Below the pieces are notes generated by a model. It was not told the origin of the DNA. It made no database searches and saw only the letters and a list, made by a program, of their open reading frames with translations. A stretch of DNA of 64,000 nucleotides from positions 38,471,377 to 38,535,376 of the forward strand of contig CM034599.1 in assembly GCA_020091685.1 (NCBI GenBank). The letters are read 5' to 3'. Source of the stretch: Lutjanus erythropterus (Eukaryota > Chordata > Actinopteri > Lutjaniformes > Lutjanidae). This document shows, piece by piece, positions 11,601-23,374 of the stretch (positions within the stretch are counted from its first letter, which is position 1; each line of letters starts with the position of its first letter). The translations under genes were made by a program, and so were the position numbers.

Positions 11601-14600
11601 AAAGTAAGAGAAATAAGACAAGAAAAAAAATGTTCTTGCATGAGGCCCAGTGTCTTTTTTTGTCATTGTTTTTCATCTTGTTATGTCATGTTTTGTTTTG
11701 CTACATCTTCTCAGCATGTTATGTTTTTTACATCATTTTTGTCTTTTTTCATCTTATTACCTTTTTTTTTACATTGTTTTTTCATCTTAAATAGCTTTAT
11801 GATATTTTTTCCATTTTAGGCTTGTTTTGACTCTTCACATCTTCTTTGTTTTGTCTTGTAACGTCATTTTGTCTCTCATGTCATGTTTAATTTTTTGATT
11901 TCTTTTTCATTTTGTTAGATCTTTTCATCTTGTTATGTCTTTACATTGTTTTCTCTTGTTACATCATTTTTCGTCTTGTTACGCCTGTCGTGCCTGTTAT
12001 GCACTAATGGATACACAGAGGAATACTTTTTCTGTCTGTCATTGTCTCATCCATTGATGTTGGGACGGCAGCACGCAATGATCTAATATAAAATTCATTC
12101 AGATGCATTAAAACTAAAGTAACAAGCCTGTTTTGAAAATGTGCAGTAAAAAATACAGATATTTGTGTTCAAATGTAGGAGAAAAAGTATAAAGTTGTCA
12201 GAAGTGTTTGTACTTTGTTACTTCCCACCTCTGTATCTATTTAGTTTTCATATGTTTTTGCTTCAGTATAAAGAGCTCCAGCTCTTCATGCACATCTCCA
12301 AACACCCCACCCGCCTCTCTTGGCATGCTCACACATTTTCAGCTCTGTTATTACAGCTATTGGCTATTGTAAATGACTATCTTGCAGCCAACCTGCATAG
12401 AAATGTCTATCTAATGAGACAATGGTGTGTCATACCATGGTGCTGCTACAATGAATCTTACTGTTTCTCGCTGAGTAACTAAGTGTCTGTCAATTAAATG
12501 CAATTATTTTTATTGCGAGGTTGTAATTTCACAACCACAATAATGAGCGTGTCAGCACGGCCAATTACACAGATACACATGGGCCATGCAAACACCATCA
12601 GCAGCGGGCTTTAATAGCAGCACCAAACAGCTAACCATGACAAGACAAATGTGCCAAAACACCGCGGGCATAAAGATTTTGGTCAGGCAGCGGGCCAGAA
12701 TCCACGCTCTGTGGTCAGATCGAGCTGATCTGGTCTCCCAGGGGCCAAACTGCTGGAGGAAGTGGATCAGAAGCAGACTGTAACCTGGCAGAATGAGGTC
12801 TCTGCGGATTGATGGGCCACAGTGGAACATCAATACTACAGAGTCGCTGACCTGCCACAAAGACGAGCTGCTTTGTGTCAAAGACTGATGCTGAAAGGAG
12901 GCTGAGGCAGAGGGAGAGGAAAAATGATATGTGCACTGACTCACACACATTCAGTGATCTGTGTGGATCCTTTGAATGGATATCAACCAATGGAGTGCAA
13001 AAAAACAGCCTGTTCCTCATTGCAAATCTGTCGTAAACAGCAGCTTGGTCAGTGCCTCTATGTCTCAAACTAAGATATTCTTGAAATGATGCTGTAGGTA
13101 TTCTTCTAGCATCACAAGCAGGTGCTCTCTTAACATTATGTTTTAATGTCAGGTGACGAACAGCAAGGATGTCCACATATGGAGGAGGTGGCGTGGATGG
13201 AGTGTCACCCAGAGACCAGAGTTTCCTGTCCTGTGTGAACCAAAAGTCAACGCTGACTTACGTAACATACCTAAGTTATGTAATGCACACAAGTTACATT
13301 ACATACATGAACTTAAGTAACCAACATATTTCTTTAAAGCCATTTTTCTTTCCCTGAACTTGCCCAAGCAGTTTTTGTGTCATTATTTTGAAAGTCTACC
13401 CTGACATCGCATATTTATTATTGTTAACTTGATTGCAGAGTCATTTCCTTTTAGCTCTGGGTTCCAAATGGATTGAATGCAGGTATTGTTTGACCAGAGA
13501 AGTTTCAATACCACTGCGTTATCTCAATCATTACATGAAAGGTACTTAGTACAGATACCCAGCTATAATCAGGAAACAAAAAGGGAATTGATAAAGAATC
13601 AGCCATTGGTCATATTGGACCAGTTGGGAGTGAGAGGTGTTTGCACATTCAGATCAATGTTAGAACAGAGAACACAGTCACTGTCAGCACACATCTCATT
13701 CCCATTCATTAAAGTAAAGGAAACCTGCTGCAAATGATGTCATACTGGGGATCTAAAAGGTAAGTTACAGCTCAGTATTCGCTCACAAATGTTCAATACA
13801 CCATCAAGTGTCAGTATATCCACACTAAGCCTGTTCACGGTTTTGGCTGATCAAAGACCAGAGAGTCACTGTCCTCTGTAAATTTCAAACACATTTTTAT
13901 AACTTGTTTACTTTAAAACTCTATGGAAACATCAGAGGTACTGCGCACCAGTAGTAAATGACCAGAGGGCTTTATAACACTGTTCCCACTTGAGATGGCA
14001 TCGACGCTGACTGGCCAGTCATCTTTAAAACTGGCCTGCTAGATGCCATGATGACTGGTGAGTCTGAGAACATTTTCAAGTGGGCATTATTTTGATATCT
14101 CAACAAAATATTAGAAATCTGAATGATTAACTTCTTGCCTGAAAAATTGTTTCTCCCTTAATTTTTTTCTTACAGAGTCCACCTCCAGTCATGTTTTAAA
14201 CGATAGAAAATGCTCTGCAAGAAGTAATAAATTGTATTTGTATTTTTTAAGCAAAAGGTCAAATACCTTGTTAAAATGTTTTACATGTAGCTCTACACCG
14301 TGTCTCCATTTAATATTTAAGGATTAATGAATATGCAAATAGTCCCTGCCTCTCCACACACCCCAACACCAACACCCACCCCTCAGTAGCTGCACCTAGC
14401 TTTCCTCTGTTTTGCTAGCTAATCATGGTAACTAGCTACATCTGGCTTCTGCTGTGGGCGGCATCGCCACAAATGATAGCTCCACCCCTTGATTAATGGG
14501 ATTGGTTCCTTAGATTTATGATGTCATACATCCAGCCTGACTGAATCTGTTTTTATGAGACTGCTCTTGCTCACTGCAGTTTGAAAGTAAGAAATGCTTA

Positions 14601-15271
14601 GACATGGGGTTTACAGCTTATTTCAGTCCTGATATGTCTTCTAACACATGAAAAACATTACATGCATGTGTTAACAAGGTTAAAACCAGATTTTCACTGG
14701 AGGATCTTTAAAAGTGATTTTCAGGGCAGAGTGTCTCTGAGGCAAATTGTGATTTGTGATTTTGGCCTTTAAATAAAACATGACTTGACTTTTGATGCTT
14801 GCTGGGATACTTGTCTCCCTAAACTCACAAGTCAGCAAAGTATTTTCGTTCAGTACTTGAGTACACGTACTTAGTTACATTCCACCACTGGTTTCAAATG
14901 AACAACAGATCAATCAAGTGGTGCAGTCTATTTTGTTAATTGCTAATCAAATTAACAAGCAGCACTTTGTACCAGCCAGCTGGCTCAGCTTGTTAATTAC
15001 ATTTAGCTTGTAGTAAATCTTTTAAATCAATATTTGTTGTCAGATAATTTGGTGAGCAGCCATGCAACAGAAAGGTGCAAGAAGGTGGTCATTAGTGCAA
15101 AATAACCTTGACAAAGTTTAAAATTCCAGCATGAGAGTCCTTATCTCGTTCTATTATGACTTATTTGAACAAGGTCAAGTTAAAATGGCAAAGTGGTAAA
15201 AGTCAACAAAATTGAAGGATTATATCACACAATATTTCAATGGAAATAACTTTTTCAGGCAAGGGATCTAC
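8637..15271. other. Non-coding stretch of copy A (large intron equivalent)
   Basis: Equivalent to 54991-61831 in copy B, the intron between two whirlin exons. It includes the T-rich minisatellite (described separately), several stretches of the form 'agtacttgagtacacgtac...ccaccactg' (about 14850-14890), and a repeat near 13170-13440 with 'tttcctgtcctgtgtgaacc'. Open frames around 12552-13176 on the minus strand are not conserved in frame between copies. Confidence 0.55.
11640..11990. repeat. T-rich degenerate minisatellite (copy A)
   Basis: A run of imperfect units built on 'catcttgttatgtc' and 'ttttacattgtttt', each about 20-30 bp. Related units occur at 58130-58480 (duplicate), at 39965-40275 on the opposite strand, and briefly at 32755-32815. 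Coding frames here are low-complexity artefacts. Confidence 0.7.
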
Positions 15272-15458
15272 CGAACAGGGATGGTGTGTCCCTGGTCGTG
15301 GATGACGGGGCGCGTGGTTGCAGAGACCCTGTGGATGCAGCACTCCCAGGCCTCCGTGCCAGGCCTGGTGGGCCTCCCTCTCACGGTGCAACACCAGCCT
15401 GTCGACAGCTCCAGGTCCTGGGGCCACCAGACTCTCTCACCTCAGACAGCATGGACAA
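15272..15458 (-). pseudogene. Frameshifted copy of the whirlin second harmonin-homology exon (copy A)
   Basis: Counterpart of the intact 192-nt exon at 61832-62023; 187 nt here. SMLSEVR is readable near the high end, then the frame breaks. DRLVLHREREAHQAWHGG resumes in another frame, and a further break follows at the sequence for NHATPVIHD. Splice borders remain recognisable (CTCCAG acceptor, GTAGAT donor). As with the other copy-A exons, the changes are small deletions at short runs, suggesting consensus error or relaxed decay. Confidence 0.8.
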
Positions 15459-15734
15459 CTGGAGGGGAAAAGAAGAAGAGAAGACAATGCTGGTATGAAG
15501 GCAAGCATGAGGGAGAAAGCAGAAAATAGACCTAACAACACAGGCGTTATCAATGATACTAATTAAGGTTCCTTTCAATTTAGTGGAGCAGAGCAATTTA
15601 GTGAGCCAGCATGCACAACAGCAGGTCGCAGAATTGAATTGAATTTGTGTTAGCTGTGGTGATCACAAAATCACAATTTCCTGGAGGGACTGATTTATAA
15701 AATGCATGGAATTATTGCTCAATGATGCCAAATA

Positions 15735-16175
15735 TACACTGCCTGGACAAAAAAAAAAAAAGAAATTATTGACCTGCATCAAGCAAAGAAAACAACTAAG
15801 GAGATTGATGAAGCTACTAAAACTGAGTTAAGAACTGTCCAACACATTATTAAAACCTGGAAGAATAGTGGTGAACCATCATCTTCAAGAAAGAAAATCT
15901 TGAATGATCGTGATCAGAGATTACTTAAACATTTAGTGAAATAAATAATAAAAATCAACAGTAAAACTCAGGGCTATGAGAGGTGGATGAAGTGATGTCC
16001 CATCATGCCTAGTGCCTACTGTATGAGACTGTGGGGTCAGTGTTATGATCTGGGGTTGCTTCAGTTGCTCAGGTTGAGGTTCAGCAACATTATGTGTCCA
16101 AAAATGAGTTCAGCTCACTACCTGAATATACTGAATGAACAGGTTTTACATCAATGGACTTTATCTTCCTGATCC
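15735..16175 (+). mobile_element. Tc1-like transposon remnant (copy A)
   Basis: Starts with TA and the end CACTGCCTGGACAAA typical of fish Tc1-like elements. Downstream are frameshifted pieces of a Tc1 transposase: an N-terminal helix-turn-helix part (IMTCIKQRKQ-like, VQHIIKTW, SGEPSSSRKK), then a jump to a part encoding [15 protein letters not shown] sequence, ending at a fragment reading SMDFIF. The region with the first catalytic Asp (WSDESRF) and everything after SMDFIF are missing, and no right-hand inverted repeat is seen. It is a dead, internally deleted element, related to the one at 41482-42621 and duplicated at 62304-62750. Confidence 0.8.
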
Positions 16176-16352
16176 ACGTAGCATCCATGTTGTTTCCACT
16201 TTACGACTTAAAAGGTCATGAACACACTGAAGTCGGAGTAACAGCATCCCAACTCAGGAAGTGGCGCCATCCGAGGAGCACATGAATGCACTATAAGCAC
16301 ACTGTCACAGCGTGCCCGGTATTGTTCCCTTGTGTTTCCTCTCTGCTGTGTC

Positions 16353-16354
<2 letters not shown>

Positions 16355-16383
<29 letters not shown>
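16355..16383. repeat. (TG)n microsatellite
   Basis: About 14 TG units; the duplicate in copy B (62936-62969) is longer. It generates spurious Val/Cys-rich open frames in all three forward frames. Confidence 0.95.
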
Positions 16384-17384
16384 GTCCCTGTCCTGTCACT
16401 CACTCTCCTGTCTCCTGGATGCCTGTTCTCCTGCACACCTGCTGTCAATCAGCTCGTCACCTCTCTCAGCCTACACACCTGCAGTCCATCAGCTCATCAC
16501 CTCCCTGCACATCAACCCCAGCTCTTCTCCCACTCACTGCTGAATCAGTGCCATTTACATTCACACTGATTTTCCATTATTATTCAGAATATTCCAAATT
16601 TGATACAAAACATGTAAACACCACATTCTCTTCCTAATTAGGCCCTGTTCAAAATAAGATATGCACATATTACTCAGGTTTTAGTAGAATTCTCTTACAT
16701 GTATACAACACATACAGGCCTGATTTACTGAAGGTTTGTGTGTATAAAACGTGTGTTAACTTGATATCACCGCAAACAAATGTGCAAATGATCTATCAGT
16801 GTGCACTGAGGCTTTCAAATGTGCAAGACAACACACACTGTCCAGTATTTTTGTCTTGATGAACATGCAGTATGGAGCGCTTCTATCCTAGTGTGCAAAA
16901 TACGAGGAGAAAATGCAAATAGGTTCATTTAGCACACACACTGTGATTTACCAAACCTCAAAATAATTCATGGTGACTGTGACTGCATCTGTATTTAATA
17001 CTTTAAGGTGGTGCTAATCGCCCAGTGTGTGCAAAGATGGCTGCTGTGACGAAGACGAGACACTCTTGATTTAAAGTCATTTCTCATGAGCTGCTCCTGG
17101 GATGCATTTATTTTTATTTTCATTCAGTAATTCTTAATGCAGAAAGAACACTATGATTAAACTTACATTTATTGCAGCCTATTTGCAGCCAAACAAAACT
17201 GAACATTCACAGCCACTGTGGCCTCAAGAAAATTACATTTATTCTGTCTTTATGTTTCCTTCTTTTCACCAACATCACATTTTGAACTGGTTTTTTTTGG
17301 CAGGTTGTGTGTTTCTGCCCCAGCATGCTCCTCTGCTCCACTGCACTTCTCCAACAGCACGCACCTCTTCTCCCTCTTTCTTCT

Positions 17385-19282
17385 CTCTCTCTCTTGGACA
17401 GACCTGTACTGCGTCTTCAATCTGTCTTGTCAGACCAGATACAGGCTGACCAGCTGCCTGGTGTGCACCACAGAGGACACAGCTCACACCTCCTGCATGA
17501 TGGATGTATTATCATTATCATTATTATTATTATTAGTATTAGTTTATTTATTTATTTATTTATTTATTCAAGATAGCTTAAGTTTTATTATAAGCCCATT
17601 TTTCTTTTGTTCTTTGTCTTATATCTTACCATCTTCTCTAATTTCATCTGTTGTTCTTGACTTTTTTTTTTTGCTGTAGCTCAACAATGTTTATTTGCCT
17701 CTTATACAAACACCTCATGGGATTGAATTTCTGTCCAAACTCCCATGGCTGAAACCCTCCTCTACATACTGCTGTCTCCACAGTGTTTGCACCTGTTGTC
17801 ATTTACACAATCATTCTTAGTAGATCAACCACAAAACACACACCAACCAAACGTTCAGTATGTTAGAATGTACACACAGAATGCACAATTAACGCTCTTA
17901 TTTAGGATCTTATTTGGGCCCTATGTGTCTCAGTTGGATTTTTAATGGAATTTGCAATTGTAGTTGTAAACAAACCAACTGGTCAATGGATGTGATGTAT
18001 AATATATATAATGATGGGACATACATTTTTTTAGGGGTATCATCTTACATGTAACATGATTATGTAATTATGATACAAAGGGAACTGCATTCCATTAAAG
18101 TTACAACATAACATAATCAGATTACAGTTATATGGGGTTAAAATGGGGATTATTAGCAGGATTTTAAAATAAAGAACGATCTGTGCAAGTCTCAACTCTG
18201 GTCTCAGTGAAAGCAGCTAACCTGACAGTTGCCGATTCATTTCTTGAAAAAGATTTCACCATTATCTGGTCTCAACATCTAATGTAAAGAAACATTTCCA
18301 AGTAAGAATAGACGTTAATGTTAGCTAACAGACATGCTGCAACAATGGAGGTAATCAAAAGAAATGCACATTACTTTAATATTGTGATACTTTGGGTTAG
18401 GTTACTCTGTAATTTGAAACTATATTAGAATCCATTTTTAAAACAACCTCCCAACCCTGATCATAACATTAATCACAGTATGCACTGCTGCATTTAAATG
18501 GAAATATTAGTGGAGTCATTTTTGAGTCCTGCAAATAGTTTTGTAGAAATATTGTTTTTTCCTAATATGGGCAAAAATCTGAATATTTTGTGCATGTAAA
18601 CTACTGCCTCTGCCACTGTCTACCTCAGTCTAGTTTCTAGTATTCTCCAGCTTTTGTACTGTTGTGATTCACCATGTTGAAATCCTCGCCTGACGTTAGC
18701 TGTCTTTGCCCTGTGCCCTCCTCATCTGCCTGCCTGCCCACTTGCCTGCTACCCTCGGCCTGTAACACCCACACAGTGTAATTAAGAGCAAGGTTATGTT
18801 AGGTCTTAAATGTAAGTAAAACAACTGAAAAAACATGTCAACAGGAAAAGAAGATAAATTTGTTTGCCATTTAAAGATCCCTCCAGACATATGAAGTCAT
18901 TTATAAAAGCCATTTTCTTGGAACAATAATGTGTGTCTGGTAGCGCCCACAATAAAATCCTTTCTACCCTTTCTACCTCATTAGTTAGAAAATTCCATAA
19001 TTCATGAGTATGCAACATTTATAAAGAGTTTTATAAAACCTCACAGAGGCATCGTAATAACTTATGAATATGCCCATAATGCATCACAGACATGACCTTC
19101 AGAAAATGTTACCAGAATGTTTTTACTGCTGGAGAAACACGAGTGCTCCACAAATGAGAGAGTGGATGACCTTAAGGGCAGACACTTCCACCTGTCCATG
19201 TATGGAGGCTAAGTTTAAAGGTGTTCATGGGAGGATTTTTGCTGTAATACAGACGGTGAAATGTGGCCCGGGGCCAGATGGG
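17385..19282. other. Spacer right of copy A; breakpoint not locatable
   Basis: Beyond 17384 there is no copy B sequence left in the window to compare, so the true end of copy A lies here or further on. No whirlin exon upstream of the harmonin-homology exon is recognisable, so A should part from B before that next exon. The stretch holds microsatellites (17507-17569) and AT-rich sequence with no gene that I recognise. Confidence 0.5.
17507..17569. repeat. (ATT)n / (TTTA)n compound microsatellite
   Basis: About ten ATT-type triplets followed by six or seven TTTA units, about 120 bp past the last base that can be matched to copy B. Confidence 0.9.
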
Positions 19283-19866
19283 CCCCACTTCCCACTTTCC
19301 CAAACTTTTTTTTCTTGGGGACCCAAAATCATCACAACCCACGCCACAATAAGCCTAATTTGTGCATAAACGAACATTCCTGACCATTTTACTGCCATTT
19401 CTGCATCACCCTATAATCTTGATGCTTTATTGAAAATGTATAAACACGTTAAAACTTTAGAAATCCATTTAGGCTGAGTTAATAGGCCATCTCATTGTTT
19501 TATTTCTTTTATAAGGAAAACAACATAGGACATTTAGCCTGCTTCATAAATGAGACAAAATAAGTGCATTTAGATAATCAGATTACTTTCACAAATTGCT
19601 GCCTGACTGAATTAATTAGTTAAATTTAGACAAAGAAATAAGTCAGATATTTGCTGAGCCAAATTCTATGGGAAGTTAATGATTAATCATTAATTGCCAA
19701 TAAATGATTAAAAGCTTGAAAAGAGCCTGAATTTGATTTTTGAAAAGGTGTATGAACCCTGACAATGTGATTTTAGTTAATGTGCAAATTTGATTTTGAG
19801 GACCTCAGAGCATACATGTCTTGGGACCCCTGAGGTGGTCCAGACCCCAGGTTGGGAACCAGTGCA
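19283..19866. mobile_element. Possible hAT-like repeat, degenerate
   Basis: The right part ends 'ccccaggttgggaaccagtg', the reverse complement of the 'CACTGGTTCCCAACC' end seen in many vertebrate hAT elements. The left part carries 'acttcccactttcccaaac' and 'ggggaccc', an imperfect inverted match. No target duplication or transposase is visible. The limits are approximate. Confidence 0.4.
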
Positions 19867-19869
19867 CTA

Positions 19870-20660
19870 AACTTTTCCATGTGGCCCACAAGGTCAAAGT
19901 CAATATCATTTTTCTTACCTACTTTACTTACTTATCTTTACTTAAACTGTAATTGGGCCTTTATTCTGAAAGAGGTCAGTTCACTGGTAAAGACAATGAT
20001 CTGTATCTTTTATATTAAACTATAATTTTATTCACTCAGTGCTGTTGTTTAAATTGTTCTTCTACTGTTGCTGTTAGTATCACTGCAACCTTTCTGCTCA
20101 TTCATTGCAAACTGGAACACCTGAAGTTTGGATGCAGCTGACAAAAATAATTATCTCACAATTCATCACATGTTCATTCAGAAATGTTGACCCACAGTAG
20201 AGGTGCATTATTGTGTTAGCCAGCTATTACTCCTCATAGACATCTATGTGTGGTGTGCCCTAAATAGAACACCATTATTAGGACCTTACATTACATTTGT
20301 GTCTGGCTCACAGCAGCCTGATCAATATGAATGAAAAATAATTGCCCACCACTGCTGCAGTACCATCTCTTTCATCTCTGTCATATTAATATATGGAGGC
20401 TCCAAGGTGATTTGTTTTGGACCCATATCATTTAATTTAAATGCTGTACATGAATATTGAATTTGCATTGATCTAATATTTTTTCTTTCTCTGCATGTGA
20501 AAGTGTAAATGAAAATTAATCAAAAACTGAGTTAAATATTTTAATCACAATTATAATGGCTTATAAGAGCCTGTTCTCACCCACAACAGCAGCTTGGTCA
20601 TTGATCCTAGACTTCAAACTATGACACTGTTGCGTTGTTTCTGCAGATACCTCTGTAGGA
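19870..20660. other. No feature seen
   Basis: AT-rich sequence without a convincing reading frame or transposon end. Confidence 0.5.
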
Positions 20661-20664
20661 TTAC

Positions 20665-21300
20665 ATGTCATTGAAGTCAGGTGATGTAGAGTGTATGGAG
20701 GAGGTGGGGCGGATGGACAGGTCTTTTACCCAGGAGACTGGGGTTCCTGTCCTGTGTGAAACCAAACATCCACATTGTCTTCTTTTTAAAGATGTAACAA
20801 TCTATGTAAGTAATGTTGTTACGTACTTACATGCAGAACTCACAAATGCTACATAATTATGTATGTAACTTATGCACATTACATTGTGTATGTTAACTTA
20901 TGTTTATGTTTGTGTTTACATAAGTAAAACAACACTGGGACTATAACCAGGAGACCAGGGTTCATGTACTAATAGTCAATGCGGACTTCTTTTTCCGATG
21001 TTACATACATGACCTTACACAAGTAATGTTATATTACATACTTACATACATAGCTTACATACGTCATATACTTATGTACATAACTCAGGTTCGTGAACTT
21101 ATGTAGTAAGTAAACCAGTTTGCTTAAATGATGTTATGTTACGTGCATGTATACGTAACTTACATACGTTACATTCACATTAACTTACATAGGTAAACCA
21201 ACACAGGACCTTCACTCAAGAGACCAGGGTTCATGTCCTGCATGAAACCAATACATATGTTATGTACTTATATATGTTATTGGTATATATTACGCACTTA
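20665..21300. repeat. Array of interspersed-repeat pieces with TACGTAA-rich spacers
   Basis: Three occurrences of a motif reading roughly 'gagaccagggttcatgtcctg' (near 20735, 20945 and 21215) alternate with stretches of 'acttacatacgttacat'-type words. The same composite unit appears once at 13170-13340 and once at 59690-59850, and related single pieces lie near 26010-26200 and, reversed, near 28830-28990. The phrase 'gttcgattccc' at about 26040 resembles an RNA polymerase III B box, so a SINE-like origin is possible but not shown. Confidence 0.5.
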
Positions 21301-21837
21301 TGTATGTTATATACATATTAGGGCTGTCAGTTTAACGCGTTAATTAGATTAATTAATTACGCTGCAAATTAACGCGCTATAAAAATTAACGCAATTAATC
21401 ATGGGTGGCAAGTCAATGCGCAAGCATTTTAAATTTGGCCCATTGAGTTCGGCACGCGTGTGATCCGCGGACCACATGTGAGCATCATAGTTTTACTGTC
21501 ACTGTTACTTTTGTATAAGTTATAATACCAGAAATCTCAATGCAGAGTTGCAGTGAAAAGAGGACAAATGCGGCTGTGTGCAGCGCATCTCTGTGAAGAG
21601 CGACTGATTTAAAAGCCGTCAAATCGCCTTGATTGAAATCCAGACTGTAACTTTTTTCACTGATGTAACTCTGCTATCACAAAGAAACAGATCATAAAAC
21701 TGTGATGTTCATTGAAACTTTGGTGATATCAGCTGTCTTAACTTCTACACAGCTCCTCTCTGCTCACCGGTGCAGCTCTGTCTCACCCCGTCTGTCACAC
21801 ACTGTGTCTGCTGATTGATCGTGACTTCTAACCAATC

Positions 21838-21974
21838 AGATGTGCTGCTGTAGGCGGGACATTGAGTCAGACTACAGAGCGTAGTTGTATATTATACTGT
21901 ACAGTGTATAATGATCTAATATATGTATAGTATATACATAGTACAGCACTGTATACGTTTGAAGTTTTTAATAT
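21838..21974 (+). repeat. Left flank copy of a 137-bp duplication around the gap
   Basis: Begins 'agatgtgctgctgtaggcgg' and ends 'gtttgaagtttttaatat', right at the first unknown base. It matches 22069-22205 with one visible difference (A against G in 'tatagtatatac'). Confidence 0.95.
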
Positions 21975-22068
21975 NNNNNNNNNNNNNNNNNNNNNNNNNN
22001 NNNNNNNNNNNNNNNNNNNNNNNNNNNNNNNNNNNNNNNNNNNNNNNNNNNNNNNNNNNNNNNNNNNN
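21975..22068. other. Assembly gap (94 unknown bases)
   Basis: A run of 94 N. The sequences on both sides are copies of each other, so the gap probably marks two overlapping contig ends that were not merged rather than missing DNA. Confidence 0.95.
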
Positions 22069-22205
22069 AGATGTGCTGCTGTAGGCGGGACATTGAGTCA
22101 GACTACAGAGCGTAGTTGTATATTATACTGTACAGTGTATAATGATCTAATATATGTATAGTATGTACATAGTACAGCACTGTATACGTTTGAAGTTTTT
22201 AATAT
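22069..22205 (+). repeat. Right flank copy of the 137-bp duplication
   Basis: Same length and sequence as 21838-21974 apart from one base, starting at the first base after the gap. Confidence 0.95.
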
Positions 22206-23374
22206 ATTACCATTATCATTACTATTATCATTATTATTACATCACATAACTATGGTGATAATTACAGACAGACAAAGATCAAAGACAAGTGCATTTTAAA
22301 ATAATTTAACTCTAATCCCACCACTTTTTTCTTTTTTGCTGATCCAAGAAATGATCCGATCCGTGACTCAAACCCGTGATACGATCCGAACCGTGAGTTT
22401 TTTGATCCGTTGCAGCCCTAAGAGCGAGGCAAGCTTACTTGGACCTTTGAACGGCAAGTTTATTTATAAAAAGAACAAAGACGGGACTATTAACAAGAAC
22501 GCAGTGATTTGTACCTTGTGTATTCAATTGATTAGTCATGCACTACAATTTTGTAATGTCCTAGAATTCAAATTCTTTATTTGGGGACCTTTAGCAGATA
22601 TGAGATTAAAATGCGATTAATTAGATTAATTAATTACAAATCCTGTAATTAATTAGATTAATTTTTTTAATCGCCTGACAGCACTAGTTATTAAGTTAAC
22701 GTTGCGCTAATTAATGAGATTAACTTTACTGTACCTTGCTAACATAACGTTAGCCCTGCGGAGGACTAGGTTTCTATTAATTATGACTACTGTCGATGCG
22801 TGGCTAACGTGCCTTTCATACAGGCTTTATTTAATCTGTAAAAACACAGCGCTGTAGAGTGATGAGGGTGAAAAATAAAAACATAATAAAGCTAACTGGA
22901 TAGTTGTCAATTTTAGCTCAGTAGTCATTGATGGATAAAACATCAAGTAGCACTGGTGCCTAATGTGCTCCAATACAGCAGGTATCATAATTTTATTTTG
23001 AACACTGCAAAAACTCAAAATCTTATCAAGACTTTAACTTAAAACTTAACTAGAACTTAAAATTTGCTTGACACAAATGAAAGTTCAATTGAAACACGTG
23101 GGAAAAACACCTAACCTTTTAAGTGATGTGTGTTATCAGGTGTAATGACATTTTTAGGTTAGAAATAAGAAAATTTCTTGGTAAGATCCTTAGTTTTTTG
23201 AGTGAAGGCAGTGAATTTGGTCAGCTGGTGTAAGTTCAGGGTTTTTAAACAATGTGCATCTAAAAATAAAGAAATTGATTGTCTAAAAAAGGAAACCAAT
23301 GGTTTATTATTAGGTGAAATGTCTTATTTTCTCATGTATATTTATAATTGCTCTTTAACTAAACAAAAATATGT

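Larger units (their letters stand above)
1..17384 (+). repeat. Copy A of a large direct duplication (partner 46142-64000)
   Basis: The whole stretch matches 46142-64000 in the same orientation, including introns, exons, MITEs and microsatellites. Matched anchors are 1/46142, 1075/47229, 4322/50563, 8636/54990, 15458/62023 and 17384/64000. The offset grows from 46141 to 46616, so copy A lacks about 475 bp that copy B has. The missing bases are mostly single homopolymer bases or 2-20 bp pieces, with few extra bases in A and few substitutions. Copy A starts before the window, and its right end cannot be fixed because copy B is cut by the window end. It could be a recent segmental duplication or an assembly false duplication; I favour the latter. 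Confidence 0.95.
21319..22686 (+). mobile_element. hAT-like transposon remnant containing an assembly gap
   Basis: The left end TAGGGCTGTCAG and the right end CTGACAGCACTA are imperfect inverted repeats, followed inward by 'ttaattag'-type words. Near 22430-22530 a frame reads KDGTINKNAVICTLC, resembling the BED-type zinc finger of hAT transposases. No catalytic domain is left and I see no matching 8-bp target duplication. The inside has a run of unknown bases and a local duplication, so the true length is uncertain. Confidence 0.7.

Noticed and set aside
12552..13176. Overlapping 132- and 153-codon minus frames in copy A
   Set aside because: They correspond to a single different frame in copy B; shifted by small deletions and without a recognised domain.
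16286..16637. Three overlapping Cys/Val/Ser-rich frames (also near 62864-63223)
   Set aside because: Produced by reading through the (TG)n microsatellite in all three frames; no initiation or domain.
17153..17679. Overlapping Ser/Leu/Phe-rich plus-strand frames, considered as an upstream whirlin exon or a membrane protein
   Set aside because: No whirlin match on either strand, and the hydrophobic end comes from (ATT)n/(TTTA)n microsatellites.
20665..21300. CRISPR-like array of spaced repeats
   Set aside because: Repeat units are imperfect, spacing is uneven, the genome is eukaryotic and there are no cas genes.
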